Positions 63,349 through 64,000 of a stretch of DNA of 64,000 bases are shown piece by piece (positions within the stretch are counted from its first letter, which is position 1; each line of letters begins with the position of its first letter). The notes below the pieces were generated by a model, which searched no databases, was not told the origin of the DNA, and worked only from the letters and a program-made list of their open reading frames with translations. The DNA is taken from the NCBI RefSeq assembly GCF_003544895.1, contig NZ_CP032125.1:2804001-2868000 (forward strand), in the 5' to 3' direction. The translations under genes and the position numbers were made by a program. Source of the stretch: Profundibacter amoris. GTDB taxonomy: Bacteria; Pseudomonadota; Alphaproteobacteria; Rhodobacterales; Rhodobacteraceae.

Positions 63349-64000
63349 ATGCCCCGGATGACCCCGCGCCCTTGGGTGCCTGCCCGCATAGAAAACCATA
63401 TTCAGGACATCGCCGGGAGGGCCGCCAAATCCGACAGCCGGACCACAGCAACCCGTCTGGAAACCCTGATCGCCGAAAACCGCCGGATACACGAGCACGA
63501 CTGTTTCAACTTGAACCCCGCCACCAACGTGATGAACCCACGTGCCGAAGCCGCGCTTGCCTCAGGCCTTGGCACCCGCCCCTCGCTTGGCTACCCCGGT
63601 GACAAATACGAAACGGGGTTAGAGGCGATAGAGCAGATCGAGGTCATCGCAGCCGAGCTGTCCGCCGAAATCTTCAATGCCGACTATGCCGAAATCCGCG
63701 TGCCATCCGGCGCCATTGCCAACCTTTATGCCTTTATCGCGCTGACCAAAGCGGGGGATCACATCATCACCCCACCCGCCAGTATCGGCGGCCATGTCAC
63801 CCACCACGCCGACGGCTGCGCGGGGCTATACGGTCTGACCAGCCACATGGCACCCATCAATGCAGATGGCTACACCATTGATCTGGAGGGCCTGCGCGCA
63901 TTGGTGTTGCAGGTGAAACCCCGCCTGATCACCATCGGCGGCTCTCTTAACCTGTTCCCGCATCCCGTGGCTGAAATCCGCGCCATTGCCGATGAAGTCG
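63349..64000 (+). CDS. Serine hydroxymethyltransferase-like PLP enzyme, 5' part
   Basis: The frame starts at ATG 63349 (AAGGACCATAACC) and is open to the end of the window, giving about 217 residues. LIAENRR, GLGTRPSLGYPGDKYETG, IFNADYAEIRVPSGAIANLYAF and HVTHH fit the N-terminal half of the SHMT fold, but the usual YAEGYPGKRYYGG is changed, so it is a divergent paralogue. The PLP Lys lies beyond the window. Substrate may be glycine/serine or a related amino acid. Confidence 0.8.
   Translation, partial: MPRMTPRPWVPARIENHIQDIAGRAAKSDSRTTATRLETLIAENRRIHEHDCFNLNPATNVMNPRAEAALASGLGTRPSLGYPGDKYETGLEAIEQIEVIAAELSAEIFNADYAEIRVPSGAIANLYAFIALTKAGDHIITPPASIGGHVTHHADGCAGLYGLTSHMAPINADGYTIDLEGLRALVLQVKPRLITIGGSLNLFPHPVAEIRAIADEV

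Noticed and set aside
1-64000. CRISPR arrays or prophage genes
   Set aside because: No regularly spaced repeats, cas genes or phage structural genes were seen.

Overview
The window reads as a chromosomal segment of an alphaproteobacterium of the Rhodobacteraceae (Roseobacter/Rhodobacter group). The evidence is the gene order ccoNOQP-ccoGHIS next to a universal stress gene, a Y-family polymerase, an FnrL-type regulator and hemN; a lone aa3 oxidase subunit I gene followed by a DUF2244 gene; a COQ9 gene; and a TrcR-type (DUF1013) regulator. Nearly all of it is core housekeeping content. No phage, plasmid, CRISPR or secondary-metabolite island is visible.

Layout. 0-5 kb: tail of a membrane protein, tRNA-Ser(GCU), tRNA-Leu(GAG), lipB, a soluble c-type cytochrome, and ctaD behind a perfect FNR box. 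5-14 kb: a PfkB sugar kinase, a low-molecular-weight phosphatase, a periplasmic copper chaperone pair, a fatty acid hydroxylase, divergent hemC/hemE, an outer membrane barrel with a lipoprotein, a DUF2975/XRE pair and hemF. 14-19 kb: an SDR protein, an RsmC-like methyltransferase, clpS, a D-Ala-D-Ala carboxypeptidase with a SPOR domain and an FAH-family hydrolase. 19-32 kb: the microaerobic respiration block, with ccoSIHG, ccoPQON, usp, dinB, fnrL and hemN. 32-39 kb: a yejABEF-type peptide importer with an IS5-family insertion just upstream of yejA. 39-51 kb: a membrane cytochrome c, pheA, a frameshifted nudC, a 2',3'-cyclic nucleotide phosphodiesterase, SRP RNA, a class V aminotransferase, a TetR gene with paired operators, a metallo-hydrolase fold protein lacking metal ligands and a nitroreductase. 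51-54 kb: dnaX-ybaB-recR with two inverted copies of a 46 bp repeat around ybaB. 54-64 kb: two neighbouring genes broken by in-frame stops (PAP2 and EVE), a ZntR-like MerR gene, trcR, RNase T2, a MITE-like element, a quinone oxidoreductase with COQ9, rpsU, deoD and the start of an SHMT paralogue.

How it fits together. Four exact TTGAT-N4-ATCAA sites lie upstream of ctaD, between ccoN and usp (two sites 32 bp apart), and between fnrL and hemN. This suggests that one FnrL protein links the low-oxygen oxidase, oxygen-independent haem synthesis, its own gene and possibly the high-oxygen aa3 oxidase. Four haem genes (hemC, hemE, hemF, hemN), two cytochromes c and copper-delivery genes (PCuAC, ccoI, ccoG, ccoH) make the window rich in oxidase biogenesis.

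I did not find a convincing undescribed system. The best second-look items are degenerate or unusual: premature stops and a homopolymer frameshift, two enzymes missing catalytic residues, a poly-isoleucine microsatellite, the MITE-like element and the mirrored repeats. All coordinates and motifs were read by eye from the sequence. Family assignments come from recalled motifs and not from a search.
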